From assembly GCF_000775615.1 (NCBI RefSeq), contig NZ_AVPG01000002.1:124001-188000 (forward strand): a stretch of DNA of 64,000 bases. Direction: 5' to 3'. The translations under genes and the position numbers were made by a program. Each line of letters starts with the position of its first letter. The first letter of the stretch is position 1. Origin of the DNA: Pontibacillus litoralis JSM 072002. Its GTDB lineage: Bacteria; Bacillota; Bacilli; Bacillales; BH030062. The notes under the pieces are model-generated. The model searched no databases, was not told where the DNA came from, and saw only the letters and a program-made list of their open reading frames with translations. Positions 43,553-52,244 of this stretch are shown piece by piece.

Positions 43553-43581
43553 ATTATGACAGATTGTATGTTACACGTCAA
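43553..43581 (-). promoter_or_regulatory. Sigma-A promoter of the pyr operon
   Basis: On the minus strand TTGACG (43581-43576), a 17-base spacer and CATAAT (43558-43553). The -35 overlaps the rluD stop codon. Transcription would begin about 160 bases before pyrR, so the whole attenuator is in the leader. Confidence 0.8.
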
Positions 43582-44489
43582 GCTTTTTTCTCTAATTGCT
43601 GTAATGCCAATTGAAAACTTTCAGGTGCTTCACGGTCAAACGATAAACGCTCATTCGTAGTTGGATGGGTAAACGCAATGTGGCCAGCATGGAGTGCTTG
43701 TCCATTTAAATCTAGTGTTCTACGCGGTCCATATTTTGGGTCACCGGCTAGTGGATGATCAATATATTTCATATGAACCCTAATCTGGTGTGTTCTTCCT
43801 GTTTCTAATACGCATTCCACGAAACTAAATTGTTTGTATACATGTAACACACGAAAATGCGTTGTTGCCTCTTTTCCACCTTCCACAACGGCCATCTTTT
43901 GACGATCCTTCAAATCTCGTCCAATTGGTGCTTCAATCGTACCATATTCATGCGAAATTTCCCCATGAACAATAGCTATATATTTCCGGTCTACTGTTTT
44001 ATTCACGAGTTGCTCCGCTAAAGAAGCGTGCGCTTTATCATTTTTGGCAACCATCAGCAATCCACTCGTATCCTTATCAATTCGATGGACAATTCCAGGG
44101 CGCATAACACCGTTTATGCCAGATAAATCCGTGCAGTGATACAGTAATGCGTGTACCAAAGTCCCGCTTTCATGGCCAGCAGAAGGATGTACGACCATAC
44201 CTTTCGGCTTATTCACAACAATGACATCTTCATCTTCATACACAATATCTAACGGTATATTTTCTGGTTGTATTTCAAGTGGCTCAGGTTCAGGAATACT
44301 CCATTCAATATCATCACCGAGCTGACATTTATAGTTACTTTTTACAGATTGTCCATTCACCAATACATGTCCGTCTGTAATCCAAGACTGAACTTGTGAG
44401 CGTGATGTCTCTTCTAAATGCCCTGTTAACCATTTATCAAGTCGTGTGCCTTGCTCTTCTTGTGTAATGTTATACTGCTGTTCATTCAT
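43578..44489 (-). CDS. RluA-family 23S rRNA pseudouridine synthase (YlyB, RluD-like)
   Basis: The 303-residue protein has an N-terminal S4 domain (about residues 13-62) and an RluA-type catalytic domain with [30 protein letters not shown] holding the catalytic Asp140, and [10 protein letters not shown]. It should isomerise uridines in 23S rRNA; exact sites are inferred from RluD. The ATG overlaps the lspA stop (ATGA). It corresponds to B. subtilis ylyB, which also lies between lspA and pyrR. Confidence 0.95.
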   Translation of the reverse strand: MNEQQYNITQEEQGTRLDKWLTGHLEETSRSQVQSWITDGHVLVNGQSVKSNYKCQLGDDIEWSIPEPEPLEIQPENIPLDIVYEDEDVIVVNKPKGMVVHPSAGHESGTLVHALLYHCTDLSGINGVMRPGIVHRIDKDTSGLLMVAKNDKAHASLAEQLVNKTVDRKYIAIVHGEISHEYGTIEAPIGRDLKDRQKMAVVEGGKEATTHFRVLHVYKQFSFVECVLETGRTHQIRVHMKYIDHPLAGDPKYGPRRTLDLNGQALHAGHIAFTHPTTNERLSFDREAPESFQLALQQLEKKA

Positions 44490-44959
44490 TTGTATTTAGC
44501 TTCCTTTCTTACCTTTCGTTCATCCATCAGCGTCGCTATAAAAACAAGCGCTACTCCGACGACAAGCGCGGCATCTGCAACATTAAATATTGGATAATTA
44601 TAACTTCCTATATACGTATCAACAAAGTCCACTACTTCTTTACGAAAGAGGCGATCAATAAAGTTTCCAATAGCCCCTCCTAATAGTAAAGCAAGAGAAA
44701 CTCCAAGCAATTTACTATTCTTCGCATATGTCTGCATATAATAAACAATACCAATGATCACAATTGTCGTGATTATATAGAAAAACATCATTCTTCCTTC
44801 TAATATTCCCCAAGCTGCTCCTGTATTTCGGTGGGATGTCAAATATAGAAATGGTTCTATAATCGGTATTTGTTCACCGATTTCCATTGTTTGTACAACT
44901 ATCCATTTTGTGATTTGGTCTATAATCACAACCACAACTGCTATCATATAATACCACAC
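44486..44959 (-). CDS. lspA: Lipoprotein signal peptidase (signal peptidase II)
   Basis: LspA cleaves the signal peptide of prolipoproteins in the membrane. The 157-residue protein has four hydrophobic helices and the catalytic aspartates in [10 protein letters not shown] (about residues 108-117) and [11 protein letters not shown]. The start is best placed at GTG 44959 with GGAGG seven bases before; the in-frame ATG at 44977 lies upstream of that site. It overlaps rluD-like gene by four bases. In B. subtilis ileS and ylyA separate divIVA and lspA; neither is present here. Confidence 0.96.
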   Translation of the reverse strand: MWYYMIAVVVVIIDQITKWIVVQTMEIGEQIPIIEPFLYLTSHRNTGAAWGILEGRMMFFYIITTIVIIGIVYYMQTYAKNSKLLGVSLALLLGGAIGNFIDRLFRKEVVDFVDTYIGSYNYPIFNVADAALVVGVALVFIATLMDERKVRKEAKYK

Positions 44960-45088
44960 AATCTTTCCTCCGATCATTCGTATATACTATCCTTTTGCAT
45001 TTTATCATACATCATGTATTTATGCTTTATTTCAAGGTTTAATGAACGGCGTACTTTACATACCATAAAGCAAAGCCTATATTGCTAC

Positions 45089-45140
45089 ATAAAAAAAGCC
45101 TTCTCATCCTTTATAAAAAAAGAATAAGAAGGTCTTTTCA
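45089..45140 (-). terminator. Terminator of divIVA
   Basis: On the minus strand AGACCTTCTTATTC and GATGAGAAGGC pair imperfectly around a T-rich loop and are followed by seven T. Confidence 0.75.
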
Positions 45141-45205
45141 TTATACAATGTCATCATGATAACATAAATGATTGCAATGGCTTACAAGTGCATTTCCCTT
45201 CGCCG

Positions 45206-45712
45206 TTATACATTACTTTCTGTCATTTGCTCCATACTCTCTTCTACTTCTTCATTAAACAATTCATCCCAGTCATCATTATGAATCATATCTAATTGTG
45301 CTTCTACCATCATCTTCAGACGGGTACGGAACACTTTAGCTTGTTTCTTCAATTCTTCCACTTCGATGGAGATTTGACGAGATTTAGAAAGCGACTCGTT
45401 AATAATACGATCAGCATTCTTCTCCGCTTCTTTCACAATAAGTTTCGCTTCTTTATTCGCATTTTCTTTTACATCTTCAGCCGTTTCTTGAGCTACTAAA
45501 ATCGATTTATTTAACGTTTGCTCAATATTACTAAAGTGTCCTAATTTCTCTTCCATTTGTTCAACTTTGGCTTCTAAACCTTTTTTCTCACGTATGACCA
45601 TTTCATAATCTTTAATAATTTGATCTAAAAATTCATTTACTTCATCTTCATCGTATCCACGAAAACCTCTAGTAAATTCTTTATTATGAATATCTAATGG
45701 TGTAAGTGCCAC
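45206..45712 (-). CDS. divIVA: Cell-division protein DivIVA
   Basis: DivIVA binds negatively curved membrane at septa and poles and recruits MinJ/MinCD and RacA. The 168-residue protein has the N-terminal lipid-binding domain (LTPLDIHNKEFTRGFRGYDEDEVNEFL, about residues 3-29) and long coiled-coil segments up to about residue 150, with an acidic tail. The start is GTG at 45712 (eight bases after GGAGG), which aligns with MPLTPNDIHNK of B. subtilis; a GTG at 45721 lies within the ribosome site. Confidence 0.97.
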   Translation of the reverse strand: MALTPLDIHNKEFTRGFRGYDEDEVNEFLDQIIKDYEMVIREKKGLEAKVEQMEEKLGHFSNIEQTLNKSILVAQETAEDVKENANKEAKLIVKEAEKNADRIINESLSKSRQISIEVEELKKQAKVFRTRLKMMVEAQLDMIHNDDWDELFNEEVEESMEQMTESNV

Positions 45713-45821
45713 AGGGGCCACCTCCTTGAAGAGTTAAAATATGTGTATAATACTTTCTTGTTCAGTAATGGTTATTATTTGTTTCGACACCACTTGCGTT
45801 TTTCCTTCTATTCTTTAGCAA

Positions 45822-46595
45822 TTATTTTAATATGGCTGTTGTAATTCGCCATTTATCTTTTTTCGTTTTTCCTTCTATATCTTTTATTTGACTTCTTCCT
45901 TTCCCACGTAAAGAAATCATATCATCTTTTTGCAACAAAAAGGCCGGATCTTCTACAATACGAAAGTTCACTTTAACGTAGCCTTTTTGAATATATTGAG
46001 AAGCCTTTTGTCTGGATAAATGATAGATTTCATTTAAGACAGTATCAAGACGTAAAGAGGAAACAGTACCATTTGTGTCAAGCCAATCTTCTTGTTTCGA
46101 TACGATGCAATCAAGCGATTTTTCCTCAAACTGAATAGTTGCCTTTTTAATATTTGTTAAATTCATCATAACATATGGCGCTATTCCTTTGGCAACTACT
46201 ATTTGAATTCGGTCTTCATGAACATACATATCTCCTGTTTTTTCTCGTTTCACGCCTAGAGACATACACGAGCCTAGAACATCTCGATGCTCAATAGTGA
46301 CGAATTTATTAGGATAGGATGCTTCTAACAACACAAGCTCGTAGTCCTGCTCTTCAATCGTTTCATAATAAGGCGCAATGACGACTCGCTTTCGTTCCGC
46401 ATTCTGCAGTCCACCGAACGCTTGCCATTGTATATCGTTGGCTTGACCTATAATGGATTGAATAATAAACAACTCCCGTGGATGCAGGAAATCCGTTAGC
46501 TTCGGCACATATCGTTGCTCTACCGCTTCACGCCAATGAATGACTTGATCAATAAACGCATGTTCTTCTTTACGAAAATGTTGATAAATTTCCAC
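45822..46595 (-). CDS. ylmH: S4-domain RNA-binding protein YlmH
   Basis: The 257-residue protein has an N-terminal YlmH-specific domain (IYQHFRKEEHAFIDQVIHW) and a C-terminal S4 RNA-binding domain (about residues 178-240: LRLDTVLNEIYHLSRQKASQ). Homologs bind 50S subunits and have been linked to rescue of stalled ribosomes, an RqcP-like role. The start is GTG at 46595 with GAGG eight bases away. It lies between ylmG and divIVA, its usual place. Confidence 0.93.
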   Translation of the reverse strand: MEIYQHFRKEEHAFIDQVIHWREAVEQRYVPKLTDFLHPRELFIIQSIIGQANDIQWQAFGGLQNAERKRVVIAPYYETIEEQDYELVLLEASYPNKFVTIEHRDVLGSCMSLGVKREKTGDMYVHEDRIQIVVAKGIAPYVMMNLTNIKKATIQFEEKSLDCIVSKQEDWLDTNGTVSSLRLDTVLNEIYHLSRQKASQYIQKGYVKVNFRIVEDPAFLLQKDDMISLRGKGRSQIKDIEGKTKKDKWRITTAILK

Positions 46596-46620
46596 TTTCT
46601 TTCCCTCACTTCAAACAATT

Positions 46621-46648
46621 AAAAAAGGAGACCATTCATGATGATCAC
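46621..46648 (-). terminator. Terminator-like hairpin between ylmG and ylmH
   Basis: On the minus strand GGTGATCAT pairs, with one mismatch and one G-U, with the facing AATGGTCTCC, and six T follow. It starts right after the ylmG stop and could reduce transcription into ylmH and divIVA. Confidence 0.5.
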
Positions 46649-46945
46649 CTAGTAGAACAGACTAAATAAAAATGATCGTAAAGCCGATATACCTGCACTA
46701 CTTGCAAAATTCAATACAAAAATCGCAACGATAGGGGAAAAATCAATCATTCCTAACGGAGGAATTACTTTACGAAATGGTTCTAAATACGGCTCGCAAA
46801 TGGTCGTTAAAAATTGCCCAATGGAAGAATCACGCGCTCCTGGGAACCACGACATTAATATATATCCAATCAATGCGAAGAAATACAGTTGAAATAACAA
46901 GCCTATAATATCTAAAATCGTATTTATTACGCTAAATGCTGCCAA
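46649..46945 (-). CDS. ylmG: YggT-family membrane protein YlmG
   Basis: A 98-residue protein with two hydrophobic helices (about residues 8-33 and 70-96) and the family motif ICEPYLEPFRKVIPPLGMIDFSPI between them. YggT proteins are associated with cell division loci; the biochemical role is unknown. The start is TTG at 46945, with AAAGGTGG nine bases upstream; no ATG fits. It starts six bases after sepF ends. Confidence 0.93.
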   Translation of the reverse strand: MAAFSVINTILDIIGLLFQLYFFALIGYILMSWFPGARDSSIGQFLTTICEPYLEPFRKVIPPLGMIDFSPIVAIFVLNFASSAGISALRSFLFSLFY

Positions 46946-46951
46946 TCTTTT

Positions 46952-47404
46952 CTACCACCTTTGTCTAAAATCACCTTGTTCACTTTCATTTATTACTTCT
47001 GTTATTGTACCAGAAACATCGACATTATCTGGTGTACATAGAAATGTTTTGTCACCGAGCTTTTGAATGTCTCCATTTATAGCATAAACGGTTCCACTCA
47101 AAAAATCTACTACTCGTTTTGCTGCTTGATTATCTACACGTTGTAGATTAATGACAACTGCACGGCGGTTCACTAAATGGTCAGCAATTTCTTGAGCTTC
47201 ATTATACGTGCGAGGCTCACACAAAACAACTTTGGATGATTGCTGCATACTCTTAAGGCTGACAACATTTTGTTTTTTCGTTTCTTGGTGAGCGGGTTCC
47301 TGTTGATAATAGCCTTTTTCTTCTTGTTCTTGCTTTTCTTCTTCGTAGTATTCATATTCATCATCAAGAGCAAAAATATTTTTAATTTTATTTTTAAAAC
47401 TCAT
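46952..47404 (-). CDS. sepF: Cell-division protein SepF
   Basis: SepF forms arcs that align FtsZ filaments and tethers them to the membrane. The 150-residue protein has the N-terminal amphipathic helix [15 protein letters not shown], an acidic Glu/Tyr/Gln-rich linker (about 17-45) and the conserved core [20 protein letters not shown] ... AVVINLQRV ... [12 protein letters not shown]. The ATG at 47404 is preferred over the GTG at 47413, which would add three residues before the membrane helix. Confidence 0.96.
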   Translation of the reverse strand: MSFKNKIKNIFALDDEYEYYEEEKQEQEEKGYYQQEPAHQETKKQNVVSLKSMQQSSKVVLCEPRTYNEAQEIADHLVNRRAVVINLQRVDNQAAKRVVDFLSGTVYAINGDIQKLGDKTFLCTPDNVDVSGTITEVINESEQGDFRQRW

Positions 47405-47419
47405 CTCCTTCACCCCTTT

Positions 47420-48103
47420 TTATTCAAATTGTTTCCCTACCAATTTAGAACCGATGCGAATATGAGTAGCCCCTTCTTCGATAGCAATGCGGAAGTCATT
47501 ACTCATCCCCATAGAAAGGTAATGACACGGGGCATGCTCCCAACCTTGCCTCTCCACTTCTTCCTTGTAAGCTCGTAAGGTTGAGAATATAGAACGTAAT
47601 TGAGTTTCATCTGTTATAGCAGGTGCCATCGTCATTAATCCTACTACTTCCACATTCGTGTAAACTCTCAGTTCTTCTATAAATGGCACTACTTCTTCAG
47701 GTGAAATACCTTGCTTGGATTGTTCTCCACTAACATTCACTTGAACAAAACAAGCCACCTTTCGAGTTGCTCGCTTCTGAATTTCTTTTGCTAGGGACAT
47801 TCTATCTAAGGAATGGATCATCGCCACATCATCAATAATCTCCTTCACCTTTCTAGACTGCAGCGTCCCAATAAAATGAACATTTGCTTGATTTCCAACA
47901 GCGTCATGCTTCTCCCGAAATCCTTCTACACGGTTTTCACCGATGTGCGCTATTCCTATATTCAACGCTTCTTGTGCTCTCTCTACAGAAACATACTTCG
48001 TAACAGCTATCGTCGTTATGTCCGCCGGGGATCGCCTGCATTGTTCACAAGCTAGGTTTATTTGTTGTTGTATTGCATCTGCATTTTGTGCTACGTTTAC
48101 CAC
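47420..48103 (-). CDS. ylmE: YggS-family pyridoxal-phosphate homeostasis protein (YlmE)
   Basis: The 227-residue protein is a PLP-binding alanine-racemase-like barrel without known enzyme activity; it controls B6 and amino-acid homeostasis. The PLP lysine is in TTIAVTKYVS near residue 35, with GENRVEGF, HFIGTLQSRKVK and SMGMSNDFRIAIEEGATHIRIGS. The start is likely GTG at 48103 (GGAG seven bases upstream); the ATG at 48109 is only one base from it. Confidence 0.94.
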   Translation of the reverse strand: MVNVAQNADAIQQQINLACEQCRRSPADITTIAVTKYVSVERAQEALNIGIAHIGENRVEGFREKHDAVGNQANVHFIGTLQSRKVKEIIDDVAMIHSLDRMSLAKEIQKRATRKVACFVQVNVSGEQSKQGISPEEVVPFIEELRVYTNVEVVGLMTMAPAITDETQLRSIFSTLRAYKEEVERQGWEHAPCHYLSMGMSNDFRIAIEEGATHIRIGSKLVGKQFE

Positions 48104-48130
48104 TAACATGCTCCTTTCCACGTCAATCCA

Positions 48131-48943
48131 TTACCTCTTCATTCCAATGAAAGCTAACATTCTACCTGTCTGTCCATTATCCCTACGGTAAGAAAAAAAC
48201 AACTCTTCATTTCGATATGTGCAGTACTGCGTAATATCAATATGATGTTCGCTCAACCCTTCATTTAACAATAATTGCTTATGAAAGCGTTGCAAGTAAA
48301 GCATATATTTCCCGTCATGTTTCTCGACAACAAAAGGTTCTTGCCGATAGCAAGAAGGGATGTGCTTTACTACGTGATCATCTACTTCATACGCTTCACC
48401 TGTAATAGAAGGCCCGATTGCAACACGTATATTACTAGCCTTTGCCCCGCGCTCTATTAACGCTTGTACCATTTTTGAGCCTATGCCGGCAACCGTTCCT
48501 CGCCAGCCGGCATGAGCAATACCAATCCATCCATTTATAGGGTCATGAAATAATAACGGAACACAATCAGCATAAAATGCCGTTAATAGAACACCCTTTT
48601 CATTCGTAAGTAAGCCATCACACTGGGGAATGGCGCTAGCTTGAGATAATGCTCCTTTGCCTACGTCTTGCTTAGTTACTTGATGAATTAACGTTCCATG
48701 CACTTGTTGTCCACTTACCCAATTTTGTAATGGGAATTCCAACAATTGAGCGAGCTTTTGTCGATTGCGAAGCACTATTTCGTGTGCATCTGGTACGTGC
48801 CATCCTAAATTAAATGAGTCATACGGTGCAACCCCTTCTCCACCAAGCCTAGTCGTCATACCTGCTTTCAGTTGTGGATTAGCAGCTGTCCATTTCGTCA
48901 GTTGTAAGTATGAAGGATGAATATGTTGAAAACGTTCTGACAT
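48131..48943 (-). CDS. ylmD: Multicopper-oxidase-like (laccase domain) protein YlmD
   Basis: This 270-residue protein belongs to the YfiH/PgeF/DUF152 family, which includes peptidoglycan editing and purine-nucleoside enzymes. It has GMTTRLGGEG, the Zn/Cu-ligand motif FYADCVPLLFHDP, AHAGWRGTVAGIG, and GPSITGEAYEVDDHV. The ATG at 48943 has TTGGAGG seven bases upstream; the frame remains open further but without a ribosome site. It lies between ylmC and ylmE. The substrate in this organism is not known. Confidence 0.92.
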   Translation of the reverse strand: MSERFQHIHPSYLQLTKWTAANPQLKAGMTTRLGGEGVAPYDSFNLGWHVPDAHEIVLRNRQKLAQLLEFPLQNWVSGQQVHGTLIHQVTKQDVGKGALSQASAIPQCDGLLTNEKGVLLTAFYADCVPLLFHDPINGWIGIAHAGWRGTVAGIGSKMVQALIERGAKASNIRVAIGPSITGEAYEVDDHVVKHIPSCYRQEPFVVEKHDGKYMLYLQRFHKQLLLNEGLSEHHIDITQYCTYRNEELFFSYRRDNGQTGRMLAFIGMKR

Positions 48944-49019
48944 AATTGCCTCCAAATGACAAGTTTTTTTCCATTCTATCATACTTCTTGACAAATTTCT
49001 TGTATGGAATATATTATTA

Positions 49020-49283
49020 TTAGCTATTTGGTGGATGTAAAGCAGGATTTGGGCTTTTTTTGACAAGAATAACATCTTCTCCAATCGTTAAAATATCACT
49101 CCAAGGCACTACTAACTCTTCATTTTTGCTCATCATTCCCATCATTTTTCCTTTATTGCCTAAAACAATAGCAGTAATGCGCCCTTGATCCACATTAATT
49201 TCTAAGTCTGTTAATTGACCAAGCTTCTGACCGTTTTCAACAGAAATAACTTCTTTCACTTCTAATTGAGAAATTGTCACCAT
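49020..49283 (-). CDS. ylmC: YlmC/YmxH-family PRC-barrel sporulation protein
   Basis: This 87-residue protein has a PRC-barrel fold pattern: QLEVKEVISVENGQKLGQL, then TDLEINVDQGRITAIVL and PWSDILTIGEDVILV. Members are conserved in endospore formers, but their function is not established. An RBS of GGGGGGAG precedes the ATG. It starts the ylmC-divIVA gene series. Confidence 0.9.
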   Translation of the reverse strand: MVTISQLEVKEVISVENGQKLGQLTDLEINVDQGRITAIVLGNKGKMMGMMSKNEELVVPWSDILTIGEDVILVKKSPNPALHPPNS

Positions 49284-49352
49284 TCTTACTCCCCCCTTTC
49301 TCTAAATGTATGCACAATTGTGAAATAGTTTTCATCCATTTAGAAAGTAACA

Positions 49353-49381
49353 ACAAGAAAAGCCTGCTCCTAAGAACAGAC
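49353..49381 (-). terminator. Terminator of sigG
   Basis: On the minus strand GTCTGTTC-TTAG-GAGCAGGC forms an 8-bp stem including G-U pairs, followed by TTTTCTTGTT. Confidence 0.7.
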
Positions 49382-49432
49382 CATCATTGTATCTAACATA
49401 ACTACGTATACAGTTTAAGCATGGTAACGTCA

Positions 49433-50212
49433 TTATTCATACATTTGTTTATTCATTTCCTTTATTGCTCCTTTTTCAAGGCGAGACACTTGTGCTTGAG
49501 AAATCCCGATCTCATTCGCCACCTCCATTTGTGTCATCCCTTGAAAGAAACGTTTGTTAAGGATCATTTTCTCACGTTCATTAAGTCTCCTCATCCCTTC
49601 TTTTAAAGCTATTTCATCAATCCAAATCGTATCCTTATTATTATCATCACTTAGTTGGTCCATAACAAATATCGGGTCCCCACCATCATTGTAAATCGGC
49701 TCAAATAAAGAGACAGGGTCTTGAATAGCATCTAAAGCAAACACGACATCTGCGTGTGGTACTCCCATCTCTTCTGCAATTTCAACAGGGGTAGGCTCTT
49801 TAGACGTTTTATTCATCAGCTTCTCTCGTGCTTGTAATGCTTTATACGCAATATCTCGTAAAGACCGAGATACTCGAATTGGATTATTATCACGTAAATA
49901 TCGACGTATCTCTCCAATGATCATTGGAACCGCATAAGTAGAAAACTTGACATTCTGGCTTAAATCAAAATTATCAATTGACTTCATTAAGCCTATACAC
50001 CCTACTTGAAATAAATCATCGACATATTCTCCACGATTGTTAAACCGCTGAATAACGCTAAGCACGAGACGAAGATTACCGTTGACTAATATTTCACGTG
50101 CCTCTATGTCTCCATCTTGCATCTGTTTAAACAATTTTCTCATTTCGTCATTTTTCAATACTGGCAATTTTGCTGTATCGACTCCGCAAATCTCAACTTT
50201 ATGTCGTGTCAC
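49433..50212 (-). CDS. sigG: RNA polymerase sigma-G factor (late forespore)
   Basis: Sigma-G directs late forespore genes. The 259-residue protein has region 2 (NLRLVLSVIQRFNNRGEYVDDLFQVGCIGLMKSIDNFDLSQNVKFSTYA in summary, about residues 46-95), region 3, and a C-terminal region-4 helix-turn-helix with MTQMEVANEIGISQAQVSRL. The start is GTG at 50212 (GGAGGG nine bases upstream). It lies downstream of sigE with its own sigma-F/G-type promoter, as in B. subtilis. Confidence 0.98.
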   Translation of the reverse strand: MTRHKVEICGVDTAKLPVLKNDEMRKLFKQMQDGDIEAREILVNGNLRLVLSVIQRFNNRGEYVDDLFQVGCIGLMKSIDNFDLSQNVKFSTYAVPMIIGEIRRYLRDNNPIRVSRSLRDIAYKALQAREKLMNKTSKEPTPVEIAEEMGVPHADVVFALDAIQDPVSLFEPIYNDGGDPIFVMDQLSDDNNKDTIWIDEIALKEGMRRLNEREKMILNKRFFQGMTQMEVANEIGISQAQVSRLEKGAIKEMNKQMYE

Positions 50213-50248
50213 TATAAACCCTCCTCATTGGAGCTACTGTCAAAGTAC

Positions 50249-50277
50249 AGTATCTCCTCGAGAAGATATCTTTATGC
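50249..50277 (-). promoter_or_regulatory. Sigma-F/sigma-G-type promoter of sigG
   Basis: On the minus strand GCATA (50277-50273), exactly 15 bases, and GGAGATACT (50257-50249). This matches the forespore sigma consensus GCATA-N15-GGnnAnAnT and is 37 bases before the sigG start. Confidence 0.8.
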
Positions 50278-50342
50278 AGAGAAAACACGAGCTACGATTG
50301 GGATAAGTATCGAAAACATTGATACTACAACCCTTTTCAACG

Positions 50343-50378
50343 CAAAAAAAAGAAGCCCATTTTCGATGAGCTTCTCCT
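50343..50378 (-). terminator. Terminator of spoIIGA-sigE
   Basis: On the minus strand AGAAGCTCAT and ATGGGCTTCT pair around CGAAA and are followed by eight T, directly after the sigE stop. Confidence 0.9.
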
Positions 50379-50379
50379 G

Positions 50380-51099
50380 CTAAACCATTTTATTAAATTC
50401 TTTTTTTAGTCTTCGAATAATCTTCTTCTCTAACCTTGATATATAAGATTGGGATATCCCTAACATATCTGCTACGTCCTTTTGCGTTCGTTCCTCTTCG
50501 CCAATTAAACCGAAGCGTAGTTCCATAATGTGCTTCTCACGCTCATTTAATTGTTCTAAAGCTTTTTGTAAGAGTTTTTTATCAACGCTCGATTCTAAAT
50601 CTCTCGTAATAATATCATCATCTGTTCCTAAAACGTCTGATAACAACAATTCATTCCCATCCCAATCAATGTTTAACGGCTCATCAAAGGACACTTCACT
50701 TCGAATTTTATTATTTCGTCTTAAATACATTAATATCTCATTTTCAATACAGCGTGAGGCGTATGTCGCTAATTTAATTTTTTTCTCTGGATTAAAGGTA
50801 TTAACTGCTTTGATTAATCCAATCGTACCTATGCTAATTAAGTCTTCAATGTTTATCCCCGTATTCTCAAATTTTCTAGCGATGTACACAACAAGGCGAA
50901 GGTTGCGCTCAATAAGCATTGCCCTAGCCGCTTTATCCCCTTTAGGTAAACGGATTAATAATTGCTGTTCTTCTTCCTTCGACAATGGGGGTGGTAATGC
51001 TTCACTTCCCCCTATATAATAGATTTCTTCTTTTTTCCAACCAAACTTAATAAGGAGTCGATACCACCATAGCTGCACTCGCAGCCGCCATTTCTTCAT
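50380..51099 (-). CDS. sigE: RNA polymerase sigma-E precursor (pro-sigma-E)
   Basis: Sigma-E directs early mother-cell transcription and is made as an inactive precursor. The 239-residue protein has a basic, hydrophobic pro-segment of about 28 residues ending near EIYYIGG, then regions 2-4 with [21 protein letters not shown] and a C-terminal helix-turn-helix ([18 protein letters not shown]). The ATG at 51099 follows GGAGG at six bases. SpoIIGA, the processing protease, is encoded 28 bases upstream. Confidence 0.98.
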   Translation of the reverse strand: MKKWRLRVQLWWYRLLIKFGWKKEEIYYIGGSEALPPPLSKEEEQQLLIRLPKGDKAARAMLIERNLRLVVYIARKFENTGINIEDLISIGTIGLIKAVNTFNPEKKIKLATYASRCIENEILMYLRRNNKIRSEVSFDEPLNIDWDGNELLLSDVLGTDDDIITRDLESSVDKKLLQKALEQLNEREKHIMELRFGLIGEEERTQKDVADMLGISQSYISRLEKKIIRRLKKEFNKMV

Positions 51100-51126
51100 C
51101 AAATTCCTCCTTTATTTTATGTACTA

Positions 51127-52047
51127 CTAAGCAGAATGAACGACATATTCTTTTAACAAATGAGGGTGCATTAAACATTGGTAACTATCGTCGGGCGATA
51201 ATGTACCGAATTGTAACCCAATCAACACGCGATTAACCGTTAACATCTGATTGCTTAAGTGAATATGAATCCAATCCGGTTTAATAACAAGCAAAAACGA
51301 GCTCGTTCCTCCTACTCCTTGGAAAGGTACAATGCTACACTTGTCATACCATCTATCTGGTAGGTGATCAAAGTTTAGAGCTTCCTGTGCTTCTTGAAAT
51401 GCCAACCATTCCTTCTCCGAAAACCATTGTTTCATATAGGATTCACTACAAATGACAACCGGCTGATTTGTTATCGGATCTGTAAGCTGATTACCACTAT
51501 CAATGAAAGCAGTCGCATCATATGCTTTATCATTTATACTGATCGTTACCGTAACCATTTCATCATACTTCATTTTTTGAACAACAAGTTTGTCAAGTCT
51601 TCGTTTCGTAAAGTACCACACAATCGGAAATCCAATTGTAACAAATAACCAACTCACACCATCTCCAAAGCCAGTTTGATGCGTCACAACCATTCCTGTT
51701 GAAACGTCCACTTGTTTATTTAACATAAAATAAATGCCAAACAACCCGCCACCAATGGCAAAAGAAACGAAATAAAACATCAACCACTGTCTAAAAAACA
51801 AACGTATATTGCACCATCCAAATGCAGTGAAGACAATGAAAATAGAATATAGACCTTTCCCTAAAGGAGTTGTCCAAAATGAGTGTGGATAGAATAACTG
51901 GATAGGTACGAGTAAGGATGCAACGATTGCTCCTATAAGTAGACGAGAGCGACCACTTTGCGACTTCGCAAAACTATGAGTAAGCATTAATATCATCCAG
52001 TCAAGAAAAAAATTCAACAACCATATTGCGTCTAAATAAATGGTCAT
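51127..52047 (-). CDS. spoIIGA: Sporulation sigma-E-processing peptidase SpoIIGA
   Basis: SpoIIGA is a membrane aspartic protease that cleaves pro-sigma-E after a signal from the forespore (SpoIIR). The 306-residue protein has five N-terminal transmembrane segments (about residues 1-155) and a C-terminal protease domain with FIDSGNQLTDP containing the catalytic aspartate, and the conserved VPFQGVGG and LIGL motifs. The ATG at 52047 has AAGGAAG upstream. Confidence 0.97.
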   Translation of the reverse strand: MTIYLDAIWLLNFFLDWMILMLTHSFAKSQSGRSRLLIGAIVASLLVPIQLFYPHSFWTTPLGKGLYSIFIVFTAFGWCNIRLFFRQWLMFYFVSFAIGGGLFGIYFMLNKQVDVSTGMVVTHQTGFGDGVSWLFVTIGFPIVWYFTKRRLDKLVVQKMKYDEMVTVTISINDKAYDATAFIDSGNQLTDPITNQPVVICSESYMKQWFSEKEWLAFQEAQEALNFDHLPDRWYDKCSIVPFQGVGGTSSFLLVIKPDWIHIHLSNQMLTVNRVLIGLQFGTLSPDDSYQCLMHPHLLKEYVVHSA

Positions 52048-52094
52048 ATACTTCTTCCTTTCTACAAGGATGATAGTTCACTCTATTGGAATTT

Positions 52095-52127
52095 AGTATA
52101 ACGGAGGGGGAAATAGAAGTCTGTCAT
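52095..52127 (-). promoter_or_regulatory. spoIIG promoter with long spacer
   Basis: On the minus strand ATGACA (52127-52122) and TATACT (52100-52095) are separated by 21 bases. B. subtilis spoIIG has the same kind of over-long spacer (22 bases) and shares the TGACAGACTT sequence at its -35; it is switched on by Spo0A~P. Clear 0A boxes are not visible; TTGTCTTA near 52163-52170 is only a weak match. Confidence 0.6.
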
Positions 52128-52244
52128 TTCATGTTATAAGAAACCTACGAATATACATGAAATTAAGACAAGTTTCGTTTACATACGTTCCCAAATCAAA
52201 ATCAAAATGCAAATAACCTTATAAATCTAATAAGCTATTTCCTT

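Noticed and set aside
44960-45205. Possible T-box left over from ileS
   Set aside because: No AGGGTGG-type T-box sequence or specifier stem could be found on either strand.
49305-49312. CATACATT on the minus strand before ylmC as a sigma-E -10
   Set aside because: The -10 is a good match, but no ATA-type -35 at the right distance is present.
50528-51019. 163-codon plus-strand frame opposite sigE
   Set aside because: Mirror of the highly conserved sigE gene; Ser/Asn-rich composition is an antisense artefact.
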